Assembly (NCBI GenBank): GCA_049649525.1
Contig: JBARZE010000050.1
Coordinates: 372,001-436,000 of the forward strand
Length of the DNA stretch: 64,000 nucleotides
Source: JAAURB01 sp049649525
GTDB lineage: Bacteria > Cyanobacteriota > Cyanobacteriia > Cyanobacteriales > Microcoleaceae
Reading direction: 5' to 3'
Below, piece by piece: positions 54,907 to 63,488 of this stretch. The notes under the pieces are model-generated. The model was not told the origin of the DNA, did no database searches, and was given only the letters and a program-made list of their open reading frames with translations. Both the position numbers and the translations under genes were made by a program. Position 1 is the stretch's first letter; the number at the start of each line of letters is the position of its first letter.

Positions 54907-55341
54907 TTAGGAGTTAGGAAAGGGTTTAATCCAACCTTGTTGAAAGGCAATATTGAGTACAATAGCGGCAACGGCAAATAGGATAATATTTTCTGCTATT
55001 GCAAATGCTGTATTTACCCAGACAGATAAGTTGAGTAATTGATCTTCGACAGTTGCCAGTCCCCGAATGAGTCCAAAGGCGAAAACCGCCCCTGTATTGA
55101 GTTGTAGGTTTTTGTCGGTGCGAATCACGTAACGGTAAGTCACCCCAAATAGAAAACCACTCAATAGCGCGATCGCTGTCTGAATTGCCAATTGTACCAG
55201 AGATGTAGCCAGGGGTTGAGCGATTAACCGATGAATAAAATAGAGCATAACAAAGGTTAAACCCGTCCCCAAGGCGGCAATGACTCCCGCTTTGAGAGAT
55301 TCTAAACGTTCGGCTGCGGTAAAACTAGAGTCTGGGTTCAC
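54907..55341 (-). CDS. Conserved membrane protein, four helices
   Basis: 144 residues. Helices at about 17-38, 50-70, 82-100 and 110-135. GVIAALGTGLTFVML, SGFLFGVTYRYVIRTDKN and AFGLIRGLATVE look conserved, as in cyanobacterial membrane proteins of unknown function. Divergent from petN. Confidence 0.62.
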   Translation of the reverse strand: MNPDSSFTAAERLESLKAGVIAALGTGLTFVMLYFIHRLIAQPLATSLVQLAIQTAIALLSGFLFGVTYRYVIRTDKNLQLNTGAVFAFGLIRGLATVEDQLLNLSVWVNTAFAIAENIILFAVAAIVLNIAFQQGWIKPFPNS

Positions 55342-55409
55342 TTTCTAACGATTCAAGATATGATAAAAGTTAATATAATTTTGCACGTACACTCGCTCAT
55401 TATAAAACT

Positions 55410-55499
55410 ATGGATATTCTCTCAATCGGTTGGGTCGCTGAATTAGTTCTGTTTACCTTCTCCATCTCTATGGTGGTTTGGGGTCGTAACGGTTTCTAA
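55410..55499 (+). CDS. petN: Cytochrome b6f complex subunit 8
   Basis: 29 codons, the exact PetN length: starts MDILSIGWVAEL, ends FSISMVVWGRNGF. One membrane helix, part of the cytochrome b6f core in the thylakoid. A strong hairpin follows the stop. It is short enough to be missed by length-filtered gene finding. Confidence 0.95.
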   Translation: MDILSIGWVAELVLFTFSISMVVWGRNGF

Positions 55500-55510
55500 A
55501 ACCCCTGTTA

Positions 55511-55529
55511 GGGCGCAGACAATGCGCCC
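55511..55529 (+). terminator. Hairpin downstream of petN
   Basis: Seven-base-pair GC-rich stem gggcgca/tgcgccc with a 5-base loop, 12 bp after petN. It could act on both strands, between petN and the converging gene. Confidence 0.6.
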
Positions 55530-55552
55530 CAATGATATACCCTATTTTGTCT

Positions 55553-55951
55553 TCAATCTCCAGATCCTCGCATCACAGAAGCACCAGAATAAGCTTCATT
55601 CCATAGCTTCACGAGTAGGTATTCTGTGCGATCGCTTAAACGAGTGACAAATATGCCATTTTCTTCTTCTGGATCGAGGGTGATCCAAGTTCCAGCTAGA
55701 CTCACTTCTATAGTGTCTTCATCAGCGACACACAACGCAATCATCTCCGATCTCGAGCATTGAATTGCATCTTCAAGTAAGGATAACGCGGGCAAATTTT
55801 GAGGCAGTAGAAACGCCGCTGAACTAGGTTCAACCACAATAGTTTGACCGATACGCATTGCGAACATCACGCGCAGCGACACTAACTGTTCTGGTGTCTG
55901 AGCCAGGTGCTCTAAATAAGTGGCTGTTTCAGTGTAGGTTAACTTTAACAT
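55553..55951 (-). CDS. alr0857-family conserved protein
   Basis: About 132 residues from MLKLTYTETATYLEHLA; a start at 55972 would add seven residues. The N-terminal block and LRVMFAMRIGQTIVVEPSSAAFLLP, and the TWITLDPEEENGIF region, look like the cyanobacterial family named after Nostoc alr0857. No known function. Cytosolic. It converges with petN. Confidence 0.66.
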   Translation of the reverse strand: MLKLTYTETATYLEHLAQTPEQLVSLRVMFAMRIGQTIVVEPSSAAFLLPQNLPALSLLEDAIQCSRSEMIALCVADEDTIEVSLAGTWITLDPEEENGIFVTRLSDRTEYLLVKLWNEAYSGASVMRGSGD

Positions 55952-56085
55952 GGACAATGAGTCCCCTTGCACTGTTGGTAATAATTGGTTAACGCCCGTT
56001 CAAGATTTAAAGCGATCAATCAATTCATCCGATCAACCCACCCATTAATTTGATCAAATTTGCTTCAATTCTCAACGGGAAAGGA

Positions 56086-56595
56086 TTAGAGTTGTTGTTC
56101 ACGCCAAAACTGTTCAGCGAAGGCAACAACCGGATGCATGGGTGCTTTAGGTGGAGTAGATAAGGCCATCCTCGCTTCTTCTGGGGTGCGACTGCCTTTG
56201 AAAGCGTTACAACCTCCGCAAGCAGCCACCACATTATCCCAAGTATGACGACCTCCACGCGATCGCGGCATGACATGGTCAATGGTGAGGTGTTTTGAAT
56301 TACCACAATATTGACATTTATGATGGTCTCGCCGCAGAATCTCCCGTCGGTTGACTGGGGGTACTTTCCAAAGTCGCTCATGACTGGTGCGAATCAGCCG
56401 AATTTGTTCCGGAACATGTACAGTCACATTCGGAGAACGAACCACCCAACCCGACGTGATTTGAGCCTCCAGGGGTTCAGCTTTCCCTGTCACGAGTAAC
56501 GCGATCGCCCGCTTGATATTAATCTGGCTCATGGGAAGATAATTTTGAGAGAATACGACCACAGATTGTTTAAGAACGTCGGTTGTACTGGTCAC
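56086..56595 (-). CDS. HNH endonuclease
   Basis: 169 residues. The HNH region is clear: CQYCGNSKHLTIDHVMPRSR, then NVVAACGGCNAFKGSRTPEE with the second cysteine pair. The N-terminal half (SQINIKRAIALLVTGKAEPL) matches the common cyanobacterial HNH protein. It may work in DNA processing or be a free-standing nuclease. The upstream leader contains a GC-rich hairpin. Confidence 0.9.
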   Translation of the reverse strand: MTSTTDVLKQSVVVFSQNYLPMSQINIKRAIALLVTGKAEPLEAQITSGWVVRSPNVTVHVPEQIRLIRTSHERLWKVPPVNRREILRRDHHKCQYCGNSKHLTIDHVMPRSRGGRHTWDNVVAACGGCNAFKGSRTPEEARMALSTPPKAPMHPVVAFAEQFWREQQL

Positions 56596-57057
56596 GGTTT
56601 TCCTCCAGTGCTAAAGCTGTTAATTCACGGCAAACTACAAACCCCCACCTCGGAAGTTGCAGAAGCGGGGGTAAAGAAAATCTATAATTTCTTCTATTTT
56701 CACCAGGTACAGAGTTGTCATGGCTGTACCTCCCGCTTTGGCTTTGACTTTGATTCTGAAATTTTTCTTGAATAATTTCGATGGGAACAGCCCTGAGTTT
56801 GATGTTCTAATCTTAACTGTGACACATTTATCCCATAACTGAGGGCCAAATTGCCTCTATTTTGTTCCAGAAGGCCGATCCCTTCCCAGAAAAACGCCAG
56901 CCCACCTTTTGAGCGATTGGCATTGAGCAATTTGCAGTAGTCGGGAAAATTAAAGATCACAGGAAAGCGATACCTCCAGCAAGTCTGACTTTGAATCTAG
57001 CTTTGTTTATACTACACTAAGTATTACGACACTGTCTACCCTTTTAGGAGGAAAAAA
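56596..57057. other. Intergenic region with GC-rich leader hairpin (56641-56672)
   Basis: About 460 bp between divergent genes. The notable part is an 8-bp stem on the minus strand (ACCCCCGC with GTGGGGGT; the one non-Watson-Crick pair is G-U on this strand) in the leader of the HNH gene, about 45 nt before its start. It is followed by TTTG. No gene; an 80-codon ORF on the minus strand (56718-56960) looks non-coding. Confidence 0.45.
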
Positions 57058-57396
57058 ATGTATACATTACCCAGAACATCAACCACAGAAATGGAAGTCA
57101 CCAGCATTCGCCTCGAACGCGAACTGAAGGAGAGACTCAAAGGCCTAGCCAAAAACAAAGGATATCAAGCTCTAATTCGAGATATTTTATGGAATTATGT
57201 ACAACAAAAATCTGGAGATTACCGACCTCAGTTTTCCCGCGACGACATTCGAGCCAGTTTTACCGCCACAGCGCAGCAAGAGGAACAGTGTGCCTTAACG
57301 GGCGAGATAATTCATCATAACCAACCCATGTTACTGGGACTAACGATTCATGGCGATTTAGTCCCGCTTAGTTTAGGCAGTTTAGACGCAGATTAA
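57058..57396 (+). CDS. Ribbon-helix-helix-like small regulator
   Basis: 112 residues. EVTSIRLERELKERLKGLAK, then GYQALIRDILWNYV, is a ribbon-helix-helix DNA-binding pattern. The C-terminal half (EQCALTGEIIHHNQPMLLGL) is a conserved extension in cyanobacterial homologues. Strong ribosome binding site (TAGGAGG). Divergent from the HNH gene; whether it regulates that gene is unknown. Confidence 0.72.
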   Translation: MYTLPRTSTTEMEVTSIRLERELKERLKGLAKNKGYQALIRDILWNYVQQKSGDYRPQFSRDDIRASFTATAQQEEQCALTGEIIHHNQPMLLGLTIHGDLVPLSLGSLDAD

Positions 57397-57439
57397 TTTC
57401 AAATTTCAGCTTCAGCCCATTAGTTCATTAGCGTAATGG

Positions 57440-57466
57440 TAACCCCTTCTTATAGGGGTTATTGTT
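57440..57466. terminator. Bidirectional hairpin terminator
   Basis: taacccc/ggggtta stem with an 8-base loop, followed by ttgttt. It lies between two converging genes. Confidence 0.6.
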
Positions 57467-57476
57467 TGATCCTGAG

Positions 57477-58010
57477 TCAGGGTTGCATGACCCAATTATT
57501 GTGTAAAAGAATTTGTTTGAATAGGGGTGCAGTCACAGTGGGTGTTGCCGCCGTAATTAATACTCCTGGATAAACAGCAGTCTGCCAAAGGGGATGAATT
57601 AATCCTGAACAACAATCATCAGTCGTGGGAAAATTTAATAAAGCTTTGACAACCGCCACATCATCATGAGTCAAACTTCCCCGACGAGAGAAAACCGGAT
57701 CACCTGTTTGAGGATCAAAAACATCACTACAAAACCCTTGATGATTTAAAGCTTCAACCATAGATAAACTCAGACTCAGAAATTGATGGCGTAGCCGATC
57801 TTTTTCTTGTTTTACACCAGCATTCTGTTGATCTAAAGGAAATTGAGACTGTTGTAAAATCAAGACTGTCCGTGCCGTTTTAGCTGACCATTCAGGTAAC
57901 AAACTGTCTAGATTTTGAGCGACAAACTGACTGAGATTACTTTGATAAATCTCAATACCAAGCTTTGCCGCGCTAATGGCTTCAATACGGGTAATATCTG
58001 AGTTTGGCAT
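57477..58010 (-). CDS. MMADHC homologue (methylmalonic aciduria/homocystinuria type D)
   Basis: 177 residues. FCSDVFDPQTGDPVFSRRG and DDVAVVKALLNFP match the conserved core of MMADHC-type proteins, which in animals direct cobalamin within cells. The bacterial role is unsettled. LIHPLWQTAVYPGVLITAAT is also typical. It starts 12 bp after the ABC exporter stop, so the two are translationally close. Confidence 0.72.
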   Translation of the reverse strand: MPNSDITRIEAISAAKLGIEIYQSNLSQFVAQNLDSLLPEWSAKTARTVLILQQSQFPLDQQNAGVKQEKDRLRHQFLSLSLSMVEALNHQGFCSDVFDPQTGDPVFSRRGSLTHDDVAVVKALLNFPTTDDCCSGLIHPLWQTAVYPGVLITAATPTVTAPLFKQILLHNNWVMQP

Positions 58011-58022
58011 TCAAAAGCATGA

Positions 58023-59771
58023 TTATTGGGTTAATAACTCTTCTAGTTTGTGTTGATTCCACAAAGATTGATATAGTCCTGACTGCTGGATTAATTCTTG
58101 ATGAGTTCCCATCTGTACAATTGACCCTTGATCCATCACTAAAATCCGATCTGCGGTGGCCGCAGCAGACATTTGATGAGAGATAAACAGCACCGTTTTT
58201 CGTTGCACTCCAGTAGTTAAGTTATTCAAAATATGAGTCGCCGTCTGATTATCTACACTAGAAAGGGCATCATCTAAAATTAGAATAGGTGCATCTAATA
58301 ATAGCGCCCGCGCTAAGGCTGAACGTTGACGTTGTCCGCCAGAAAGCGTAATTCCTCGTTCTCCCACCACTGTTTCATATTGTTGAGGAAAATTCAGCAC
58401 TTCTTGATGAATTTGAGCGAGTTTTGCCGCTGTTATAATTTGTTCATCTCCGGCTAAAGGATCGCCATAGCGGATATTATTTTTAATGGTTGTACTGAAT
58501 AGAAAACTTTCTTGAGGAACGTAAGCAATGGCACTGCGTAAATCGGATATTTTTAATTGTGTAATATCTTGACCATCAATAAAAAGCTGATCTATTCCAA
58601 TATCTAATAACCGGGGAATTGCATTCGCTAAAGTCGATTTCCCTGAACCAATCGGGCCCACCACAGCAACAATTTCTCCGGGTTGAATCATGAAGTTAAC
58701 ATCATCTAATGCAGGCACTTTACTTTCAGGGTAAGAGTAACGCAGATGACGCGCACTAATCCATCCTTTGACGGGTTGCGGGAGGGGAAGAGGATGAGGA
58801 TGATTTTGAATAACAGCTTTAACATTTAAAATCGATTCTATTCGATCTACACTCACTTCCCCTCGTTGATAGGCTGTAATCGTAAATCCTAGTAAGGCAG
58901 TGGGAAAGACTAAACGCTCGACATACAAAACTAATGCCACAAAATCTCCCACTGTTAATGAGCCTTGAGCAATAGATTGATCCCCAAAAGCAATCAAAAT
59001 GAGTAAGCTTAAACTGGCTAATCCTCCGAGTAACGGAAAAATAATATTTCGAGTTTTTGCTAAATCTAAATTAGCTTCGAGTAAATCCCGATTAAAAATT
59101 CCAAATGCCTGACGTTCATTTTGTTCTTGTGCGTAGATTTTAATTAAAGAAATACCGCTCATATCCTCTTGAATTAAATCGCTGATATTAGATAGTTTTT
59201 CCTGAACCGCCATCTGTTGATCTCGGAGTTTACCGCTAAAAACTTGTACTAAAACCAGCATCAAGGGATAGACTGAAATTGAAAGAACTGTTAAACGAGG
59301 ACTGATTAACAGCATAACTGGAATCGTTAAAGCATAAGCAAATATAGTATTTGCAATACTTAAAACAGCAAAACCGAGTAAACGTCGAATATTGTCAACA
59401 TCACTGGTGGCGCGGTTAATTAGATCGCCAATTCGGTTATTAGAAAAGTAGGACTGTTCTAAGGTTAAAAGATGTTCAAAAATCCTTTGTTTTAGGTCAA
59501 ATTCAACTTTACGACCAACCCCGAAAAGTTGGATACGAGATACCATCCGAATCACCCACATAACGGAGGCTAGGATGAGAATTATGATAGCTTGTCGAGC
59601 AATTTCATCAAAAGTAATATTTTCTTGTAAATCATTTACACTATTACGAATTAATAGCGGGATATAAACCCCGATAATATTGACAATTAGCAAAGCGAAA
59701 ATACCAATTGCTGAAGTTCGCCAATGCGGTCGAATATATGTACCGAGTTTTTGTAGTCGAGAGTAAGCCAT
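58023..59771 (-). CDS. ABC exporter (fused membrane and ATPase domains)
   Basis: 582 residues. Type IV exporter: six membrane helices (about 20-310), then the nucleotide-binding domain with Walker A GPIGSGKST, signature LSGGQRQRSALARALLL, Walker B ILILDDALSSVD and H-loop FISHQMS. It acts as a homo- or heterodimer. The substrate is unknown; the next gene is an MMADHC homologue, so a link to cobalamin or cofactor is possible but unsupported. Confidence 0.92.
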   Translation of the reverse strand: MAYSRLQKLGTYIRPHWRTSAIGIFALLIVNIIGVYIPLLIRNSVNDLQENITFDEIARQAIIILILASVMWVIRMVSRIQLFGVGRKVEFDLKQRIFEHLLTLEQSYFSNNRIGDLINRATSDVDNIRRLLGFAVLSIANTIFAYALTIPVMLLISPRLTVLSISVYPLMLVLVQVFSGKLRDQQMAVQEKLSNISDLIQEDMSGISLIKIYAQEQNERQAFGIFNRDLLEANLDLAKTRNIIFPLLGGLASLSLLILIAFGDQSIAQGSLTVGDFVALVLYVERLVFPTALLGFTITAYQRGEVSVDRIESILNVKAVIQNHPHPLPLPQPVKGWISARHLRYSYPESKVPALDDVNFMIQPGEIVAVVGPIGSGKSTLANAIPRLLDIGIDQLFIDGQDITQLKISDLRSAIAYVPQESFLFSTTIKNNIRYGDPLAGDEQIITAAKLAQIHQEVLNFPQQYETVVGERGITLSGGQRQRSALARALLLDAPILILDDALSSVDNQTATHILNNLTTGVQRKTVLFISHQMSAAATADRILVMDQGSIVQMGTHQELIQQSGLYQSLWNQHKLEELLTQ

Positions 59772-59791
59772 TTTGGAATGAGAATAAAGTC

Positions 59792-60538
59792 TTAATTTTC
59801 CGTTTCAATATTGAGTTTTTGTCTCACTTGTTCAATAGAAAAACTCAGAGATTCTGCGATTTGTTCAACGGTTAAGCCCAGAGAAAATAACCGATCAATT
59901 GCATCTAAACGAGCTTGTTCTGCTGTTCTACGAGCCTGTTCTAGTTCTAAATAGGAAAGCAATTTTTCCTGCGTAACTGGATCGTAAAATCGGAGTTCTC
60001 CTGATTGTAATTGTAGTTCTAAGTTGAGAACTTCGCTATACACATTTAATTCATTATTCGGTAAAAGTGTCGGTTGAATCTGAACATAATTTTCACCTAC
60101 TAACCGATATCCTTTCAAAGCCGGGTTCAGATAATCTTGAGTGGGATCATACTGAAAATATTCTGTTACGCCGAGGAAAGCATACAGTCCTTTTTTCAGT
60201 CCTTGATCTTGGCTGACTGTACTTTTAGAAGTAATTTCAATCACAAAATCAGGCACTTTATTGTTTTCTTCCCAAAGTTTATAAGAACGCCGCGACTGAT
60301 TAGAAACATCAAAAACCACAAAGACATCCGGCAGAATTACAGATTTTGGGTTTCCTTGTTCATAATAGATAAAAAGATTCCCAGAAACATAAGCCTGTGG
60401 TTGATCTTTGTAATAATATTTTAGTGCTTCAACCGTATAAATTAAATAGTCACGAGTCGGATCACTTTCTGCCATCGGTTCGCCATCACTCTCCGGATAG
60501 TCAATTTCAGGAATTATCGGAATTGAAGTTTTCATCAC
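59792..60538 (-). CDS. Uma2-family (DUF820) putative endonuclease
   Basis: 248 residues. PD-(D/E)XK-like core: VYSGNLFIYYE-type block (AYVSGNLFIYY), LPDVFVVFDV, and DFVIEITSKST with the E-x-K/S-type site. A helical C-terminus (EQARRTAEQARLDAIDRL) is typical of the cyanobacterial Uma2 set. Many copies occur in such genomes. The function is not known. Confidence 0.85.
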   Translation of the reverse strand: MMKTSIPIIPEIDYPESDGEPMAESDPTRDYLIYTVEALKYYYKDQPQAYVSGNLFIYYEQGNPKSVILPDVFVVFDVSNQSRRSYKLWEENNKVPDFVIEITSKSTVSQDQGLKKGLYAFLGVTEYFQYDPTQDYLNPALKGYRLVGENYVQIQPTLLPNNELNVYSEVLNLELQLQSGELRFYDPVTQEKLLSYLELEQARRTAEQARLDAIDRLFSLGLTVEQIAESLSFSIEQVRQKLNIETEN

Positions 60539-60681
60539 AGATCACTGGGGACATTGAATCATAAGCGCCTTGGGTTGATCTATTGTAGTCTTTTTCAACA
60601 ACTGTTTGTTTAGCATAACTTGATATAGCACTATTTTTTAAACTTTTAAACCATCAAGAATCAATCTTAAATTGAGATTAA

Positions 60682-61857
60682 TTAATGAGTGATTCGTTCA
60701 GGAAACAGTTGACAAGCACGTTCTGTGGGTTTATTAACGTCTGCTAAACGAGAGGTTAGAAACCGATCCATCCATCCTTCTAAATAAGTTCGATTGGCTT
60801 GTTTTTGCTCTGGATCTGTAGTATCTAATGGATGGGGTGCTAACCCTCGAATTGCAGCAGTTGTCACGCAAAACATTGACTTTTGAAATGTCTCACAAAT
60901 TTGGATGCGTAAATCATCCTCTCCCCGGCAACTGGTGCGATAAATTTCATGTAAATATTCAGGTAAATAATGACGCATATCTTGCATCACTTGAGTCGGA
61001 GGAATACCTGCACCGCCAATGGGTAATGGATCGGCGTATAATGCCCCATAAGTAAAGTCTTTTTGTTCTTCTGGAATTTGATGCACTTGAGCATTATAAG
61101 AAACTGTTCCGGGGAATGGTGTTCCCCTAAAGAAAATAGCTTCTACATAAGGAACGGCTGTATCCATTAAGAAGGTTAATCCAGCCGATTGTGGTAGAAT
61201 ATCATATGGCTTGCCTGCAATTTCTACAGTATAAGTAATCGGTTTATTCGCATCAGCCACTAACCCAGCTAAAATATGATCGACGACTTGAGAAATTGAT
61301 TGAATTTCCCCTTTATCATATCGATCAGATAGGGAAAGAAACATATCACTCATCACCCGCCAAAATTGACCGAGTCCACTATAATAAGCAAGTTGGCGCA
61401 CTTGTTCGGGTAGAAATTCTGGGAAAATTTTATGCAAAAATTGCATTAAAAAATTACCTTTCAGTTTCGCTTGAATGGCTGTTTCTGCGAGTTGCTTAAA
61501 TTCATCTGAATCTAAATATTTATCTAAGTCGCCGCCGCCATGCCAAAACATCGATTTCATACAATATTCAGCATATTCAAAATTAATCCGATCGTGCCAC
61601 CAATGTTGTAATAAATTATCCCAGGTAATGCCATGATCGAAATATTTAAAAAAGGGAAATAAAACTAAAAATTGACTATCTGCTACATAATTTAAGTTGA
61701 TAGAATAAGCATCTAAAACAACGCCATAACTTTTGAGAATTCCTACCACTTCTACAACATTTTCGGGAGAATCGGGTAATAAAGCACCGCCTGATTCTAA
61801 GCGTTCAATATAAGCAGAAAGTGGATGTGGGGATGGTTTAGAAAGGGTTGATGTCAT
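60682..61857 (-). CDS. CO2 hydration protein (ChpX/CupB or ChpY/CupA)
   Basis: 391 residues. It matches CO2 hydration proteins of the NDH-1MS/MS' complexes, which convert CO2 to bicarbonate at the thylakoid. VLFPFFKYFDHGITWDNLLQ, EYAEYCMKSMFWHGGGDL and FCVTTAAIRGLAPHPLDTTD are strong blocks. The roughly 390-residue length and the absence of a cupS gene favour CupB/ChpX of the constitutive system. CupA is usually longer, so this is a lean rather than proof. It follows ndhD on the same strand (54 bp). Confidence 0.9.
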   Translation of the reverse strand: MTSTLSKPSPHPLSAYIERLESGGALLPDSPENVVEVVGILKSYGVVLDAYSINLNYVADSQFLVLFPFFKYFDHGITWDNLLQHWWHDRINFEYAEYCMKSMFWHGGGDLDKYLDSDEFKQLAETAIQAKLKGNFLMQFLHKIFPEFLPEQVRQLAYYSGLGQFWRVMSDMFLSLSDRYDKGEIQSISQVVDHILAGLVADANKPITYTVEIAGKPYDILPQSAGLTFLMDTAVPYVEAIFFRGTPFPGTVSYNAQVHQIPEEQKDFTYGALYADPLPIGGAGIPPTQVMQDMRHYLPEYLHEIYRTSCRGEDDLRIQICETFQKSMFCVTTAAIRGLAPHPLDTTDPEQKQANRTYLEGWMDRFLTSRLADVNKPTERACQLFPERITH

Positions 61858-61869
61858 AATTTTTATGGG

Positions 61870-61905
61870 TTATTAGTTGTTAGTTATTAGTTATTAGTTA
61901 TGGGT
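61870..61905. repeat. Short degenerate tandem repeat (ttagtta words)
   Basis: gttattagttgttagttatt-type repeats between ndhD and the cup gene. This is the same kind of short tandem word seen at about 364-395 and 49370-49480. Confidence 0.55.
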
Positions 61906-61911
61906 TACACC

Positions 61912-63414
61912 TTAACTGTTATTTCTCTGAATTTGAGCGATATTTGGCTGAGTATTCATCAATACTGTTGTGGTGCTTTGACTCATATCCACTAAAACTT
62001 GAGGTAAAATTCCAAGAATTGTAATAATAACTGCTAAAGCAATAGCCGGAATTCGATCTCGCCATTGTACCGGAGGTAAATTCACCACTAAATCGGATAA
62101 ACGACCAAAAAACGCTCGATTTGTCAAGATTAAGAAGTAAACGGACGTTAAACCTGTCCCAATCATACAAAGTAATGTTTGAATCGGGAAGACTTCGATA
62201 CTGCCGCGAAATACCAAAAATTCGGAGATAAACCCGACTAAACCGGGAATTCCCGCACTTGCCATCACGGCTAATACCATTAAACTGCCAATTAACGGTA
62301 AACCTCGTTCTGGGTTCAACAGTCCCCGCAAGACTTCTAAGTCACGGCTACCGGATTTTTTGTAAACCACTCCCACCAATAAAAATAGTAAACCAGAAAT
62401 TAAACCATGACTCACCATCTGAACCACAGAACCCAACAAAGCCAGCGGGGTGGCTGCCGCAAATGCCAGTAAAATATAGCCCATGTGGGCAATTGAACTG
62501 TAAGCGACCATTTTCTTCATATCGGTTTGGATAATGGCACAAAACGCCCCGTACAACACGCTAACCACTGCCCAACCTGCAACCCAAGGGGCAATTTCTG
62601 TCCAAGCTTCCGGGAATAACCCCACGCCAAACCGCAGTAAACCATAAGTTCCTAGCTTCAATAAGACTCCTGCTAATAATACAGAAATAGGAGTGGAGGC
62701 TTCGACGTGGGCATCGGGTAGCCAGGTATGGAAAGGAACTAAGGGAATTTTGATGCCGAAACCGATGACAATTCCAGCCAGTAAAATGAATTGAGTGGTG
62801 AGGGGTAAAGCCGAAATACCTAATGAGGAGGAACGTAAGGTATCGAGATCAAAGTTGGGGGCGTGAGTTAACCAGACAATACCGAGGAAAGATGCTAAGA
62901 CTAAAATACCAGAAACGGCGGTATAAATCAGGAATTTAGTTGCAGCATAACCCCGTCGTTTTCCGCCCCAGATGGCAATTAACAGGTACAACGGAATTAG
63001 TTCTAGTTCGTAAAATAGCAGGAATAGTAATAGGTTTTGGGATAAAAAACTTCCGACAATCCCAGCATAAATTAGGAAAATTAATGCATAATAGAGTCGA
63101 TGTCGATTAATGGATGAATCTGTACTCCAAATCGCAATTCCCACCAGTAATCCATTCAGAATCACTAAGGGTAAAGAAATACCATCTAATCCTAGATAAT
63201 AGTTCAAGCCTAATACTTCTATCCAAGAGAAGTGTTCCACCATCTGCAACCCCGGATCGCTGATATCAAATGAATTAGCGAGTAGAATTGACCAAATAAA
63301 CAGTAATCCCGAAATCACAAGAGAGATTCGTCGGGCTTGAATTGAGGTAAGTTTTGGCCATATTACCAGTAAAAGTGCTGCAAAAACAGGAACCCAAATC
63401 AGTACGCTTAACAT
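61912..63414 (-). CDS. ndhD: NDH-1 subunit NdhD (CO2-uptake type)
   Basis: About 500 residues from MLSVLIWVPVFAALL; an upstream TTG at 63477 opens the frame further but is not needed. Fourteen or so membrane helices, with the conserved proton-channel residues typical of NdhD/NuoM (YELELIPLYLLIAIWGG, GIKIPLVPFHTWLPDAHVEA, AYSSIAHMGYI). Position between ndhF and a CO2 hydration gene marks it as NdhD3 or NdhD4, not the respiratory form. Confidence 0.92.
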   Translation of the reverse strand: MLSVLIWVPVFAALLLVIWPKLTSIQARRISLVISGLLFIWSILLANSFDISDPGLQMVEHFSWIEVLGLNYYLGLDGISLPLVILNGLLVGIAIWSTDSSINRHRLYYALIFLIYAGIVGSFLSQNLLLFLLFYELELIPLYLLIAIWGGKRRGYAATKFLIYTAVSGILVLASFLGIVWLTHAPNFDLDTLRSSSLGISALPLTTQFILLAGIVIGFGIKIPLVPFHTWLPDAHVEASTPISVLLAGVLLKLGTYGLLRFGVGLFPEAWTEIAPWVAGWAVVSVLYGAFCAIIQTDMKKMVAYSSIAHMGYILLAFAAATPLALLGSVVQMVSHGLISGLLFLLVGVVYKKSGSRDLEVLRGLLNPERGLPLIGSLMVLAVMASAGIPGLVGFISEFLVFRGSIEVFPIQTLLCMIGTGLTSVYFLILTNRAFFGRLSDLVVNLPPVQWRDRIPAIALAVIITILGILPQVLVDMSQSTTTVLMNTQPNIAQIQRNNS

Positions 63415-63488
63415 AGACTTGATGATAATTGATGTAAATGAAGCAGCATAAAGTAACGGAAAATAGGAAAGAATCAATCACTAAACTA

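Noticed and set aside
56718..56960. 80-codon ORF on the minus strand in the HNH/ribbon-helix-helix gap
   Set aside because: No ribosome binding site, mixed composition, no recognisable pattern.
57410..57480. tRNA-like sequence (tagcgtaatggta, pairs of cccc/gggg)
   Set aside because: No consistent acceptor or T arm; the taacccc/ggggtta hairpin between converging genes is explained as a terminator.
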